A stretch of DNA of 64,000 nucleotides from Pleurostoma richardsiae. Its lineage: Eukaryota; Ascomycota; Sordariomycetes; Calosphaeriales; Pleurostomataceae. The stretch is from assembly GCA_030052745.1 (NCBI GenBank), contig JANBVO010000001.1, forward strand, positions 2,170,001 through 2,234,000, in the 5' to 3' direction. Shown here in pieces: positions 45,277-59,277 of the stretch. How positions within the stretch are numbered: position 1 is the first letter of the stretch; each line of letters starts with the position of its first letter. The notes under the pieces are model-generated. The model made no database searches and was not told the DNA's origin. It saw only the letters and a program-made list of their open reading frames with translations. The position numbers and the translations under genes are program-made.

Positions 45277-46035
45277 ATGGCTAGTCATGCCGCTCCTCTG
45301 GTCTGGATCGACTGCGAGGTGAGTGAGTGTTGGTGTGACTGTGCTACCGACGGCGTCAGCCACGGTGACAACGCAGAAACGCTGTGTTCCAGTATCCAGC
45401 ATTTCACCGCTGCTAACGGATGCATCCAGATGACGGGTCTCGACCCGGACTCAGATGAGATCATCGAGATATTCTGCCTCCTCACAGATGGCAACCTCGA
45501 GCTCATCGATCCTGCCGGCTGGGGCACTGTCGTGCACCAGCCCAAGGCGCGCATGGACCTGATGGACGACTGGTGCACCCGCACCCACCGCGACAGCGGC
45601 CTGACCGCCGCCGTCATCTCCTCGGCAGTGACACCCGAGGAGGCCGCTGAGGGCCTACTGGCCTACATTCAGAAGTACATCCCCCAGCGGCGGGTTGCGC
45701 TGCTGGCGGGCAACAGCGTGCACGCCGACCGGGCATTCCTCAGGAAGGAGCCGTACCGCAAGGTCGTGGACCACCTACACCACCGGCTCATGGACGTGAG
45801 CACCATCAAGGAGGCGGCCAAGCGCTGGTGCCCCGAGATAGCGCGGCGTGCGCCGTCGAAGGCGGGGCTGCACCAGGCGAAACAGGACATTATCGAGAGT
45901 ATCGAAGAGGCCAAGTACTTCAAGAAGGCAATCTTCCAGCCCGCCGCCACGGGTAACGGTGCTGCCGCATCCGCGCCCGGTAGCAAACCTGCGGGCGGCG
46001 CTGGCGGTGAGGCCTTGGCTTCGTGGGGGGCGTAA
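45277..46035 (+). CDS. rex2: Oligoribonuclease (REXO2/Orn family 3'-5' exonuclease)
   Basis: Exons 45277-45318 and 45430-46035 give 215 residues. The splice creates the first DEDDh motif W-I-D-C-E-M-T-G-L-D. Later motifs are L-A-G-N-S-V-H-A-D-R-A-F-L, then H-H-R-L-M-D-V-S-T-I-K and, at the end of the domain, A-P-S-K-A-G-L-H-Q-A-K-Q-D-I-I-E-S-I. The usual motif III His/Asp pair reads H-Q-A-K-Q-D here. Known role: degrades short RNAs of 2-5 nucleotides in mitochondria and cytosol. The tail is A/G/P-rich and not conserved. The 111-base intron is stop-free and in frame, so retention would add 37 residues. No obvious mitochondrial leader is seen from this ATG; an upstream exon could supply one. 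Confidence 0.95.
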   Translation: MASHAAPLVWIDCEVSECWCDCATDGVSHGDNAETLCSSIQHFTAANGCIQMTGLDPDSDEIIEIFCLLTDGNLELIDPAGWGTVVHQPKARMDLMDDWCTRTHRDSGLTAAVISSAVTPEEAAEGLLAYIQKYIPQRRVALLAGNSVHADRAFLRKEPYRKVVDHLHHRLMDVSTIKEAAKRWCPEIARRAPSKAGLHQAKQDIIESIEEAKYFKKAIFQPAATGNGAAASAPGSKPAGGAGGEALASWGA

Positions 46036-46892
46036 AGGGGAGCGTAAGCACCTTCTTTCAGCCCCAGTCCCGAGCCATCGAGGCCTGGAGAGACCTGGAG
46101 AGACCCGGCTAGGCCTGGCGAGACCTCTTTCTGCATGGGAGGGGAGCATAAAGTGGCTTGCAAAAGTAAGCTGACACGGCAGCCATGAGCCATAGCCAAC
46201 AGCTAGACCAGTGCTTTGGCTGCAGAATGCACGGGATGACCCTGCAACTACGGACCGGTGGCAGACATCACGAGCGGCCGCCACCCGAGACATCGGCATC
46301 CAGCTGGTTGGCCGGCGAAGAAGTAGGGATAGGTTATCACGGCTTACGGGGGGGTTCTCGCTGGAGCGGAGGAGATGCCCTCCAAGACACCCTTCCGCTC
46401 GCCAACGCTTTGTATAGGTATCCTCTACGACTGCCAGAAGATGCAAGGATGCACATTGGTTAAACATAAATCACACCACAGTGTATGAGACGAGACCAAT
46501 GACGAAAAGAATGGCAGAATGTTCTCCGGTGCTTCTACTCCGTGCCCTCGTTCTCTCATGCACTCGGCACAGTGTGAGAGAGGCTCGGCCCGCTCTCGGG
46601 TGCACGTATCTGCACCAAAAGTGGACAGTACGAATTGGATGCCGCACATAGCACACCCATTTGCTGCAGAGCCTGATGGCTGCGGGCGCCGTCCCACGTA
46701 AGAGGATGATATGAGGTCACCAAATGGCGCCCAAACGAGTATAACCCCACCTTGCGACCTTTAACACTAGAGCTTCAGCCCCAACGAACCTGAGCTCTCT
46801 GGTCTCGTCATCCCTCTGTCTCTATAAGATCTCTCTATACCCTCGTTCCCTCCTTCAGGTCTCCCTCTCCAGCGCAATTGTCATCGTCCAAA
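46036..46892. promoter_or_regulatory. Phosphoglucomutase promoter interval
   Basis: About 860 bases. Near the phosphoglucomutase start lie TATAAGA-type words (around 46824) and a strong C/T-rich tract (46800-46875), as usual for well-expressed fungal genes. Imperfect tandem units GGCCTGGAGAGACCTGG occur at 46082-46125. No gene was recognised. Confidence 0.5.
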
Positions 46893-48848
<1,956 letters not shown>

Positions 48849-49800
48849 AAAGCCCCCGCGAGAAGCAAAGGGTTTGTGTCTCGGTCTCGGTCGTCGGTTC
48901 TGGGTGACTGGTTTGGTTGGGGGATCTTTAGAATGGTTATGCGAAAGACGTGGGAAGGGGGGAAACGGGCGAAATTCTGTCTCTACGAGGTATGAGTACA
49001 AGACACGACCTATTATGAGATACTGTTCCTGAGCTGGTGGTCCGCACTCCTGTTCATCGCTGTTTGTGATGCCTTGTGACGGTGTTGTAGTCTCAATACG
49101 ACCGGCTGAACCAGACAAGAAGAAGTAGCACTGAAGGGTCAAGTGTGAAGTCGGTGTATTTCTCGTTCTCGTGCGTATTCGATATCTGCTATCTTCGCTT
49201 GCTCTACAAGCGTGCTTCTTGTCCTGATTACTCTCCGTCCCATGCTCCTTTTCTATCAGCACCCTTTTCCCTCTGACGTATCGTTACATGTACACAATCT
49301 CGCTGTTCGGGTGGGCAATTAAGAGATGAGGAGGTAGGGAGGACAAAATCTCGGGACTAAGCGGCAAGGAAACATGCAGAGGGAAAATGAAATAAGTATG
49401 CTGAGCGGAAAAGAGAAGAAGATATCTGATGGAAGAGTTAGAGGTATTGAAAACCAATCTGTCCGGTATTCATCCCTGTGGTATATCCTCCGCGTTGTCA
49501 TCATTCGTGTCATTCGTTAATCGTCAAACTCATTGTGAAGGGGAGAAGTGCTGCACAATCAAACAGCAAGAGTCATGATTATGATGAGAAATCATGTATC
49601 GTCTTCGCGACGGACAGTCTGAGGAGAAAGAAAGTTATGCGAGGGTGGATCGAGGGGAGAGGAATGCCAGTCCCGATCGCTGCGGAAAGAAATAATGAGA
49701 AGAGAATAAGATGAAAGCCGGGACGGGCAGCTTTTTCTTCCAACCCGGTGGGCTGTCAAACACTCAAGGCTCGAATTAGGTACGCAGCGTACCGGACGCT
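48849..49800. other. Convergent 3' flank of phosphoglucomutase and the unknown gene
   Basis: About 950 bases with no recognisable gene. A purine-rich, low-complexity stretch occurs near 49320-49440 and 49590-49710. Confidence 0.5.
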
Positions 49801-52103
49801 CTACCCCGGGCTGCCATTTGCCTCAGACGACGCCGCGGACGGGCCCGGCGGGTAGAACACCTCCCTGAAGCGCTGTGCTGCTGCGGAGAGAATAAAGTGG
49901 GTGAGCAAATCTCCTACCTGCAACGCGTATCATCATCATCCCCCTTCCTTCCCACCCACATTCTCCTCATGAGAGGAGAGTGGATGAGTAGGTGGGGTGA
50001 GGGGGCCCTGGGTTGACTTACCCTCCTCGGCGACGAAGTAGATCTCGAACGCCCCTGGCCTGTTCCGCCGCATGTTCGCCTCGCGGTACTTCTGGCAGAA
50101 GACGTACAGCTTCACGTCGTTGAGCCACACGCGGTGCTTGGACCGCGTCGTGAGCCAGGTCGGCGAGGCGGCCTGGTGGGTAACTGCGCGGGTCAATTAA
50201 TATACGTTCGTTTCGTGCATCTTCCTGAGGAGACAAGAGTGCAGCAGTGTTGGGGTAGGAAGAAAGAAGAGAGGGTGACTGAAGGGAGGCACTGAAATAC
50301 GCACCGAAAGCGGTCCATACTGGACACTGCCGCAGCTCGCCCTCCCAGACCGCCGCGTGTAGCCGGATTCCGCGCGTCTCCTCGTCCTGGTAGACGATCA
50401 AAGAGTGCTTGTAGCCGTCGTCGATGGTTTGTCTGTGTTTTATTCTATGAGTATGACCGTACCGTCCTTTCGCATAATGGATGAGATCTGCAGCATGGGA
50501 AAAGGGGTTGGGTTGCCGGGTGGGAACTTACGCCTGGAACAACCTCTTCTCGCCGTGCAACTTGAACTCCTTAGGGTGTATCTGCACAGTCAACGGGTTC
50601 CGGGCCTTCAGGGCGACGAAGCTGCAGTAGAAGAGGACCAGTTCTGCGGAAGGAGAAAATCTCAAGTCAGCCACGGTCATCCAGACGGAGCCACCCGAGC
50701 TCCATCAAACCTGGGAATATACAAGCTGAAATGTACCAAGCCGGCGAAAGCAGAGAGACTACTCACCCTCCCATGTGAGGAAGTAGAGTACGGCCCATGG
50801 TTTGGGGCAGCGGCTAGACTGGCTCCACCTCCTGAGCTGCAGCCCGCTCCCGGAGCGGGTGATACAGAGCTCGTGGGCGCCTCGCAGTGCCAGCCAGGAG
50901 CTGCCGCCGTCGTAGGTGCGGATGAGAACGTATGGGGAGTCGTTTTGCGAGTTTACTAGGACGGTCACGGAGAGGTGATCGTTGTCAAAGGGGCTGTCAC
51001 ATGGAAAATTAGGCAAAAGGTCCGAGGAAAGAAGTGATGAAGGTGTTCCTGGTTGCGACTAACCGCCAGAAGAGTATCTTAGAGTCGGACGGGATGTTGG
51101 ACTGCCCGCTGGGGAAAAGCGGACCCGGATATACCTTGGATCTGGGCGAAAGGATGTGTTCAGCTGATGTCATCCATTCAGGGGGGAATATGCCGAGGTG
51201 CCTTACTGTTTCAAGCTTTTGAATGGTGTCCTTGAAGGCAGAGGCAGTGAGAATATCTGCTCTGCCCAGTGCGTCTTCTGTTACGTCGTCAGTGATGCAT
51301 TCAGATGAACAAGTGTGTAAGTTGAAGGAGAGTCTTACTAAGTCCTGAACGGGGCTCATCATCATCATGGCCTCCTGGCGGACAAGGGGTCCAGCAACCT
51401 GCGTCGGAGGAGCTAAAAAACACATGAGACCAATGTTCCGAAAATGAGACGGCCTCTGCCTACCGATGCTTCGTCGCTCGCGTAGCTCCAGGATCTTGGC
51501 TCGGAGTGTATCTAGCCGATTGAAATCAAAGTCAGGAGATCTGGTCCAGGTATGGCCATTAGCACCAGAATGTCACCGACGACAAACCTTGTTCTGAAGC
51601 CAGGGGGTTCCACATACCGGATCAGCAGCTGCATCAGAAGCCCCAGCAGGTCATTATACAGCAGGAACCTCTGCGGCAGCGTGATGCCGCCCGCCTCCTT
51701 CGCCATATCGTGGTACATCTTCCGCCAGCGTATCTCCCGCGTGAACAGCTTGTCGTCGTAGTACTTGTTGATGTCCCGGAGGGTGCGCGACATGCACGGC
51801 AACACGACGTTTAGGTGGTCGAGCACGATGGGCACGCGCGCCATGTGCACCTGCGACCGGTCCGCGAGCTCCCGCAGAAGCCGCGCCGACCGCCGGATTT
51901 CCTCCGACACGGCGATGATGTGCGCGTGCAGATGCTGGGAGAGCGCCGCGCGGAGGCCGTCCAGGCCGGCGGCGACCCGGTCTGCCCGCTCGGCCTCCAG
52001 ACAGCAGCCCTGTAGGAGGTGCACCTGGATAGGGGTGTCGGCGATAACGGTGTACTGGTCCATCTTGATCAGTCTGGCGAACGCGGCGAGACCGTATACC
52101 AGC
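49801..52103 (-). CDS. Unknown protein encoded by at least ten exons (5' end unresolved)
   Basis: Minus-strand exons 52103-51618, 51540-51464, 51412-51339, 51277-51207, 51141-51064, 50993-50767, 50643-50532, 50432-50305, 50183-50022 and 49880-49801 keep one frame to the TAG at 49801, about 498 residues. I do not recognise the family. The first exon (L-V-Y-G-L-A-A-F-A-R-L-I-K-M-D-Q-Y-T) is helical and ends Y-N-D-L-L-G-L-L-M-Q-L-L. A basic, proline-containing linker over several tiny exons includes H-W-A-E-Q-I-F-S-L-P-L-P-S-R-T. The C-terminal half is beta-rich: V-L-I-R-T-Y-D-G-G-S-S-W, W-A-V-L-Y-F-L-T-W-E-E-L-V-L-F-Y-C, H-G-E-K-R-L-F-Q-A, H-S-L-I-V-Y-Q-D-E, W-E-G-E-L-R-Q-C-P-V-W-T-A-F, F-E-I-Y-F-V-A-E-E. 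At least one more 5' exon is expected. The fourth exon could be read in another frame if its two flanking introns were retained together. Confidence 0.72.
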
Positions 52104-54906
52104 CTTAGAACTGATGCAGTTGCGTGGCGGGGCTTCCTTCCAGATCACCTCTTTGATGCTGGGATATTTGACGAGTCCAGACTTCGGATCGATGATGGTT
52201 AGACACCTTCATAGTCGAATGAAGGGGTGTTTGCTCTCGATGTCTCTGGTCTCCTCTTCCCCGTCCTCCCGGCCTTCCACCTCTTCCTCTTCCTGCTGGT
52301 TAGTCTCAAATTTATGATTCCGGTGTATGTGCTGCAGGTGTGTTCTTGGTGAAAGTGGAACTTCCCACCATGCTCGGATAATCTTTCTTCAAAGCAAGAC
52401 GAAGCTGAAGCTGGAAGTCAACAGCTTACAACTCGTAAAAACCTAGGAAGGAGAAGCGTGCCGGGCGTCCCAAAGGGCGATAGAGCAGGGAATGGCGCCT
52501 CCGCATACGCTTGCATGAACACGGTAGGGTTGGGCTTATGTGACCGTTGATCGGGCTAGGCCTTACGGCACTATCGGCATGGTTTCTTGGATCTGGATCT
52601 GGAGCTGGTTGTTTTCAAGTGGAGTTGCAGCGTTCTTCTCCCTCGGGGCCGGACAAGGATACTGCGGAAAGCCGTAATCAGCATCTATGAGGCTCAATTG
52701 CTCTCTGACGTGTCAACCGCAGCATTAGACGCATTTGTAAGTGACCCCTCCGACGAGAAGCGTGTGGCAGCATGGGACTGTGGTGGCAACTATCTCCACA
52801 TAACGGCCTGCATCAGGAGATAGACAGACGGGCGATGTATCTACCCCACGCGGCGAGCCAACCCCCAGAGCAGAAGAGTAGCACATAATCCCCCGGACGT
52901 CGTCAATTCGCCGTGCTCTGAGACACCGCCGTGCTCGAAACTGCTAAGACTGCAGCGGGCAGCGATGAGGTGACAAAGGGGAGCAATTAGCTGTGGAGAG
53001 ACAGATTGGACTGCATCGGGAGCGAGGGAGCACGAGGGAGGCGGACAAACCACCGAGGAGACCGCAACAGCACAAGCTGGTGGTGGTTGCAGATGAGGAC
53101 CGCCGAGCGGAGGACTCAGCGGCTGCCACGAAGTCAAGTCAGGCCGGCTTTGCCTGGCCAACCCCGTCAACGGTCTGCATTAGGAGCCGCAAGTGGGCGA
53201 ATTGGAGATGCGGGCTCCGATCTGACAATGGAGTCGGGTAGGACATCCAGCAGAAATGGGCCTAGCACTTGCATAAAGTCATGCATCTTGGGAAGGGAGA
53301 CGGCACCACGTGAAGCAGCGTCGATGGCTCGTAATATGATATCGACGCCATCGCGAGGGATGCGATCCTTGAGAGCGCTTTGAGTGACATGAAAAGACAC
53401 AGTAGCCGCAAAGCGGCTGCTAGGACTGGTGAGGATGAGAGAGTTCGTGTCACGCGTCTCAACGTCTGGCCCATCTAAGAGACATCCTGATCCATAGCCC
53501 GGCGGCTTGCGTCGCTTGTGATACCGAAGAGACACAGGAAAGTAAATCGCCTCTCTCGCCCGTGGACTTCCACGAAACCGGACCGGACCTGAGAAGATTG
53601 AATGACACGAATAAAGCCGTCCAGTAGTGCAGAAGAGACGGACAGACACGGCCAATCGCGCAGGCCGTCCGTCTCCTTGGCTGGATGTACGACCCCGATA
53701 GACTTCCGATGGCCAGCTCCTTGCGTCTCCAGCAACTCTCAAATAGCAGCACGCAATTTAAGTCGGAACCGGAAGCACCTTTTGGCCCTTGGCGGACATT
53801 AACTCGCATGAGAAGTGAGTGAGAGGCCTATTGTGCAGTGATAGTGGCAGTCATGCCGACGCGTCGAAGACAGAGCTTCGCCGTCATCACTGAAGTGCAC
53901 TTGCAGATGGGCTCCTTTCTGACTCGCTGGCGGTCAATCTGCAATATGCATGATGAGCTGGAGCAGCAGCAGGATGCAGCAGCCGGAAGCACTTTGAACC
54001 ACTGCTGTTCAGTGAAGTGTCGCGGGGTGTCCGCCAGTCGCGCCTGAGGAGGCATGATCGTCCGAGAGATAAAAGGACCGCCAACTGAGCCAGTGTCGAC
54101 ATGGCAGCATGTCTGTGGAGGAAGGCGCGAGACGCGGGATGAGGCAGGCTGAAGTGAAAGTTCCAAGATTGATAGGTATTTAAATATCTGCGCCCAACCC
54201 ACACTGGTCGGTCTCTTCGCCTCCCTCCCGGCGCATCCACACCCTCTTTTCTGGGACCAAGCAGTTGGAACCTGAGGCCCCAAGGCTTTATTCACTGTGG
54301 CTCCGAAACCATCCAGCCATTTAGCAGCCTCGGCGGGCCGCTGCTGCCTGATGGGAGCCTTCTACCTGTCATCCCTCACCTGGAATTAGCACCGAGTCGG
54401 TCGCAGACATTTTCACCTCCTGTTTCTAACACGGCCCTGCGGTATTGTATTGTATTCTGCTGTCTCAGGGACCCGAATGGTTTCCGGCAAAGGCCCGAAC
54501 ATAGACACAGATCACTATCTTGTAGGCGGAACTTTTCGTGAACAGAAACACATAATCTTGCTTCTGAGGATTCCGATCAGAGGAAACTGAGCGCAAATAA
54601 TGATACATGTTCTCATCGGCGGCGCCTTCGACATTGAGAAACCAGGCGACGCGAAAGAACTTCCCTGGGGTAGGGTTCCCCTACTGGCCGACCATACCCC
54701 AGCTTGATCATAGCTAAATCCATGCGAACCATAAAAACGAGAAGCACAATCCGTTTCCGTGCCTCAACACCGTCCGACCCAAACAAACCGAGGAAAGGAA
54801 AAGCAGACTCTCAGCGAGAGCATGTCATTGACCGTAAGCCGTCTCATCAATTCTAAGACTATAAGCTCGCGAGCACAACGAGCCGGCGAGAAAAGAGTGC
54901 GCACAT
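52104..54906. other. Interval with possible 5' exon(s) of the unknown gene, otherwise no gene
   Basis: The first 350 bases may hold 5' exons of the minus-strand unknown gene: an acidic Q/E-rich stretch ending H-P-F-I-R-L occurs on the minus strand at 52212-52330, ended by a TGA at 52209-52211. Beyond that (about 2.5 kb) I see only short open frames without family resemblance, and no RNA gene. Confidence 0.45.
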
Positions 54907-55365
54907 TCAAGACGACTCCTCCTCGTCGTCGTTGGCCTATGCGATCCATTAGCTCTATCCTAGGAACAAGAAAATGGGATAGGCGGGCAGTTGAGTATGT
55001 GCTAGGGTGGACGTACGTTGTAGGCCTGCTTCTCATCCTCGTAGCGCTTCTTGTCGGCGGCAGCCTTGGCCTCATACGGGGCACGCTGCTTCTCGTTGAG
55101 GGCCTTCCAGCGCTCACCGAGGATCTTGCCGACCTGTCCAAACGAGATGCCGGGGTTCTCCTCGCGGACGTTCTCGCGCTGCTCGTTGGCGAAGAACATG
55201 TAGGCAGAGAGGCCACGCTTGGGGGCGTTGGGGTCTACCACGTCGTTAGCAATCAATCGGGATACCTGGTCGTGCCAATATCCGCGTGGCTATGCGCTTA
55301 CCCTTCTTTCCACGGCGCTTCTCGACCTTGCCGGTGGTCTTGCTCTTGGCAGCGGCCTTAGGCAT
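54907..55365 (-). CDS. nhp6: NHP6-type HMG-box non-histone chromosomal protein
   Basis: Minus-strand exons 55365-55302, 55234-55017 and 54936-54907 give 103 residues. A basic N-terminal arm (M-P-K-A-A-A-K-S-K, ending E-K-R-R-G-K-K-G) precedes one HMG box ([15 protein letters not shown], through [11 protein letters not shown], to [12 protein letters not shown]). An acidic tail A-N-D-D-E-E-E-S-S comes from the 30-base last exon. Known role: bends DNA and assists FACT and transcription initiation in the nucleus. A 5'UTR intron very likely ends 11 bases before the ATG (see next entry). Confidence 0.95.
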
Positions 55366-55375
55366 TGTGACTGCT

Positions 55376-56035
55376 CTGAAAGGCGAATGTTAGCTGGCTT
55401 GATCCCTCTGCCTCAATGGTCTGTAAATGCAAGTGCATGTTCGAGAAGTGCGGTGCGGTGATGTAAGGAAGCTTGGTGGCGGATGTGCCCTGCGCTGCGA
55501 CGTCGCGCGCGACGAGGTCTCCACAGGAAGCTCGTCGGCGCGTCAGGGAGCTTGGAAAGCTCTTGGGCGGGCAGCACTAAGACGCGGTGCAGCTCTGTCG
55601 CAAACGCCATTGCACTCGCCAGCGTGGAGAAATCGCGGTTTGAAGCTCGGAATCAATGCATCCAGACCGGAATACATACTTTGGGAGCTGTTTTGGAAGA
55701 AGGGAAAATGTGGTGTTGTGCTGTGTTTCTGTGGTGCAGCGCAACCTGTCAGTTGCGGTATTGCAACCAAGAGTGATGATGGGCGAGATGGACGGGACGC
55801 GTGTTGGTGGTTTGCGTGGATGGGGCGATGCGAAGCGCGCGAAGCTTTGGCTGCCAAAGTGCCCAAGTGTTGCGACTGCGCCAGGGAGCAAGACGAAGCT
55901 GCTGCTGTGCTGCGCGTGAAAATGCCCCAAAAAACCCAGTTACGGGATTTCGACGGGCGCAAAACAGTATTGAGGACGAGGCAGCAAGGTGACTTGTGGT
56001 TTGCAGGAGGTGATGGTGTAAGTGGAAGTACTCAC
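55376..56035 (-). other. Probable 5'UTR intron of the NHP6 gene
   Basis: On the minus strand GCTAACATTCGCCTTTCAG ends at 55376, a textbook fungal branch site and acceptor 11 bases before the NHP6 ATG. The best donor upstream is GTGAGTAC at 56035. This would make a 660-base leader intron, long for this genome. The donor choice is inference; the acceptor is strong. Confidence 0.5.
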
Positions 56036-59000
56036 TGTTTGTATGTGGGCTGCGCTGAGTGTTGTGAGGTGGTTTGGCTGGGAGATTTGTATGGGAGATT
56101 TTGGCTGTGTAGAAGAGAGAGGAGAGGCAGAGGAAATTGTATGGGGGGGAGGCCCAGAGTGCCCTTTTTTACTATGGGCGGCTGATTGTGAGGGGAAGAG
56201 GGGAGGGGGCAGGTAAGGTAAGGTAGGAGGGAGGAGGGCGCGCCAACTTTGTGTGTGTGCGCTCTTGCTTTGCTTTGCTTTGCTCTGCGCGCCGCACCTT
56301 CCCACCACCACCACCACCGCTACTACCACCTGGTCATAGGCTGGTACCAGACCGGCCAATCCACAACAAAAAAAGGTACATCGAGCGACTGGGGGTAGTG
56401 TGAGCAGGATCACCCAGGATGATCCAGCTCGAGGTACCTTCCTTCCTTCGCTCTGCCCCCTCAGCCAAGGGGGTAGGTAGTAGCTTGGTGGCAGTCTCTC
56501 TCCTCTCTGGTGTCCCTCCCTTTTCCCCCTTCCCCCTTCCAAGTTCCGTCCTTCTTGTGCGTGTGGTGGTGGCTGGCATTGAAAGGCTGGAACCGGACCG
56601 ATGTACCTTCTGTATGTACCACAGGTATGTACAGTACCTGGGCCGGTGTACTGCGCAAAGGCACGCCTTCCAATACTGTGTACCTCCTACGGCCGCTTTT
56701 TCTGCTATCTGCTACCCTCGAGGCCCCCTCTGCCGCGACTCCTTCTTTCATTGAGACACATCACTGCTACGGCGGTTTACAACGTACTCCCACCCATCCA
56801 GTGGCTCATAAACTCCACATTGCCCAGCACCTCAGCGCGTTCCCGTCAATCACCGCTCTCCCGTCCATCACAGCCTCGCCGGCCCTTTGCTGCATTTGCT
56901 ACTGGCACCCTCCAAGGGGTCACTTACAGCCACACCTTACTAGCCGGTACCTTACCTTTCTCCTACCTGCCACCAAGTACCCTCCCATCCCTTGTTAGCG
57001 CTGCGAGTTTTGGCTGTGTCCGTAGATTGTCGAGAAGGACGACCTGCCCATACTCGGCCAGAAGGTCACCGGAACTTGCAATCGGCCGCTACAAAGAGGA
57101 AAGGATGCGAGCCTTTACCCTTTGGTGCCTCCCATGTCACGGCAAATTCGTCACGACCTCCTTTTAGCCCACCCATTGGTTTGCTCCCGCCTGTCGCCTG
57201 CCCGCTTCCTGCTCTCTCCTTGGACCGGACACCCACACAAAACGCCATCGCCGGAAGAGCATCGCAGGTTTCCGCTCACTCAGGCTCCGCACCTACCAGG
57301 CAAAGGCGCCTCCTGAAGTCCTCCCGTTTGGCTTATGGCTGTTTCTGCATCGGCTGCAAGTGCAGCTTATCCAGTGCTCTTCGCCGACCAGACATCCTCG
57401 CCTCGCCTGTTGCCGGCTGCAGGCACTGCTGGCTGCCATGTCTGAACCAGGATTGGAGATATCGGACCCGAACATGCGCTGGGCTCTTGCCCTGCGCGCG
57501 TACCCACGAGGGTGTGTTTGCGTAAGGTGACGCCTCGGTTTCCGTCATTTCGTCTTATTAATGAAACTCCCGTTCCAGCCGTGACGGGATACTTGCGCTA
57601 TGCACGATTCGGATGTACCCCAATGCAATTTTCCCCGTGTACCAGTACCTAAGCGACAAGTACCCCTCCCGGAGGTACTCCTACTTGTCTGGTCTCCCTT
57701 GCTTGTCCTTCACTCGAATCACCCAGACCGTTAGCGCGACACAAAACCCGCTGCGCGCCTGCTCCCAGCTCTTCCTCCCAACCTCTCTCCATTTTCTCAC
57801 TCTTGTCCGTAGAGATTGTACGCAGAACTCCTATGTAGAGACCGACGCAGGAAATTGCGCTGTGAGACTGACTGGAAAGGGTAGACTACTACAGAGTGCA
57901 CACCGAGCTTATCACGCGCCGGGGTTGCGGCGGGCGGACTCAGTATTTTGAGACGTATGCGACTACGCAAACATTCGAGGCCACGCATCGCTATGCCCAT
58001 CCGTCACAGCCTGGAAAATGCACGCCTTCGTGGTACGTAATGATGTCCTCGCAGTCTTCCGGTCTGGAGAGATATTAGCAAGATGGGAGGGAGCCTTTCC
58101 AGCTCCCCATGAAGAACATGCTGCTTGCACGCAGCCCAGTTATTACCAGTGAAACGTATCGCGGACTCGAGCATGGTCGACTGTAGAGACGAGCACTCCG
58201 TGCGACGGGAGCTGTCTAGTCGACCCCGGGTCGAGACGCAAACAGCCAAAACAGGAGGGTCAATATGCGGCAACGTGCGATGTCCGAGAACACGTACTGT
58301 ATGCTTTTTTTCGTCTGATACAAAGAAACACGTCTCGGACGAAAAGAGAAACGAATGCTCCACTCGCTACCCAGCTGGAAGTAAAGCCGGGTCGCAGCGC
58401 AGGTTCCCACCTATGACGCTTATGAAGATAAGGTACCTGCCATCACCTCACCTCCACAGCGAAACAGACAGCTATTGAAGTCATGTCGGACCACGGTGAT
58501 CTCATTTGGTCGGCAGGCACGGTGTTGCGCTTTCAAGCATGTGGATTGAATGCCGAGAGTGATTGACAACCGTATCACGTGATGGCACTACCTTAGGATT
58601 CCACTCTTAGCGGACTCGACGCGACAGGACGGCAGCTTGATCTATTTCCGGATCATAACGCTGGAAAAGTGAGCTCGGGCCATCCCTCCCATGCCGGCGC
58701 ATTTGTTCCTGGGGAGCTCCTTCGACATCTTTCTACACCTAGTAGTCCTGTGACCCTGTACCTGCATATCTACATCGTACTCCAGAAGCAGTGTAGGTAA
58801 TGCCCCTAGCAAGTATGCCTTCCGCAAGCTCGAATAGCATGCGCACCCAGTTGCACGCGTAGGGCGCACGCAGCACCCGTAGATTAGGCCGCCCGGATAA
58901 GCTCGGTCAAGTCCTTGCCTCAATGTCGTGCCCCACATCACTTGTACCTATGCAGACTGGTTACTACATACTCGTGAGCCCCGGTCCTCCTGTAGAGAGC

Positions 59001-59277
59001 ATCACGAAGGGCGACGGAAGTGCCAGATAATCTCAACGGCGCGTCTGACGATTTTGCCTTTCAAGATATCTATTTAGAAATTGGCATCCTATATTAGCTC
59101 GGTCAGCTCTGTCTGCAAGTAGCCGTCTGGTCAGTTGTCAGACTTACATTGAGCGCCGTTATCTCTCGGCGGTTGTGTGACAGCTGATGACTGTGGTGCC
59201 ATGCAGCGTAGGGAGGGTCAAACCCAAGCGTTGGGTGCAATAAGAGTACATCCTTAATCACTGCTTGGGGTCCACGT
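56036..59277. other. Interval of 3.2 kb without a recognisable gene
   Basis: It includes the probable NHP6 promoter/leader near 56.0-56.4 kb and the CENP-H 3' flank near 59.1-59.3 kb. Low-complexity tracts occur: TTTGC repeats near 56266-56284, CCA/CCACCA repeats near 56306-56330, and C/T-rich DNA near 56.5 kb. GTACC-containing words recur at 56.43-56.65, 56.95-56.99 and 57.61-57.68 kb. No tRNA or protein family was recognised. Confidence 0.5.
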
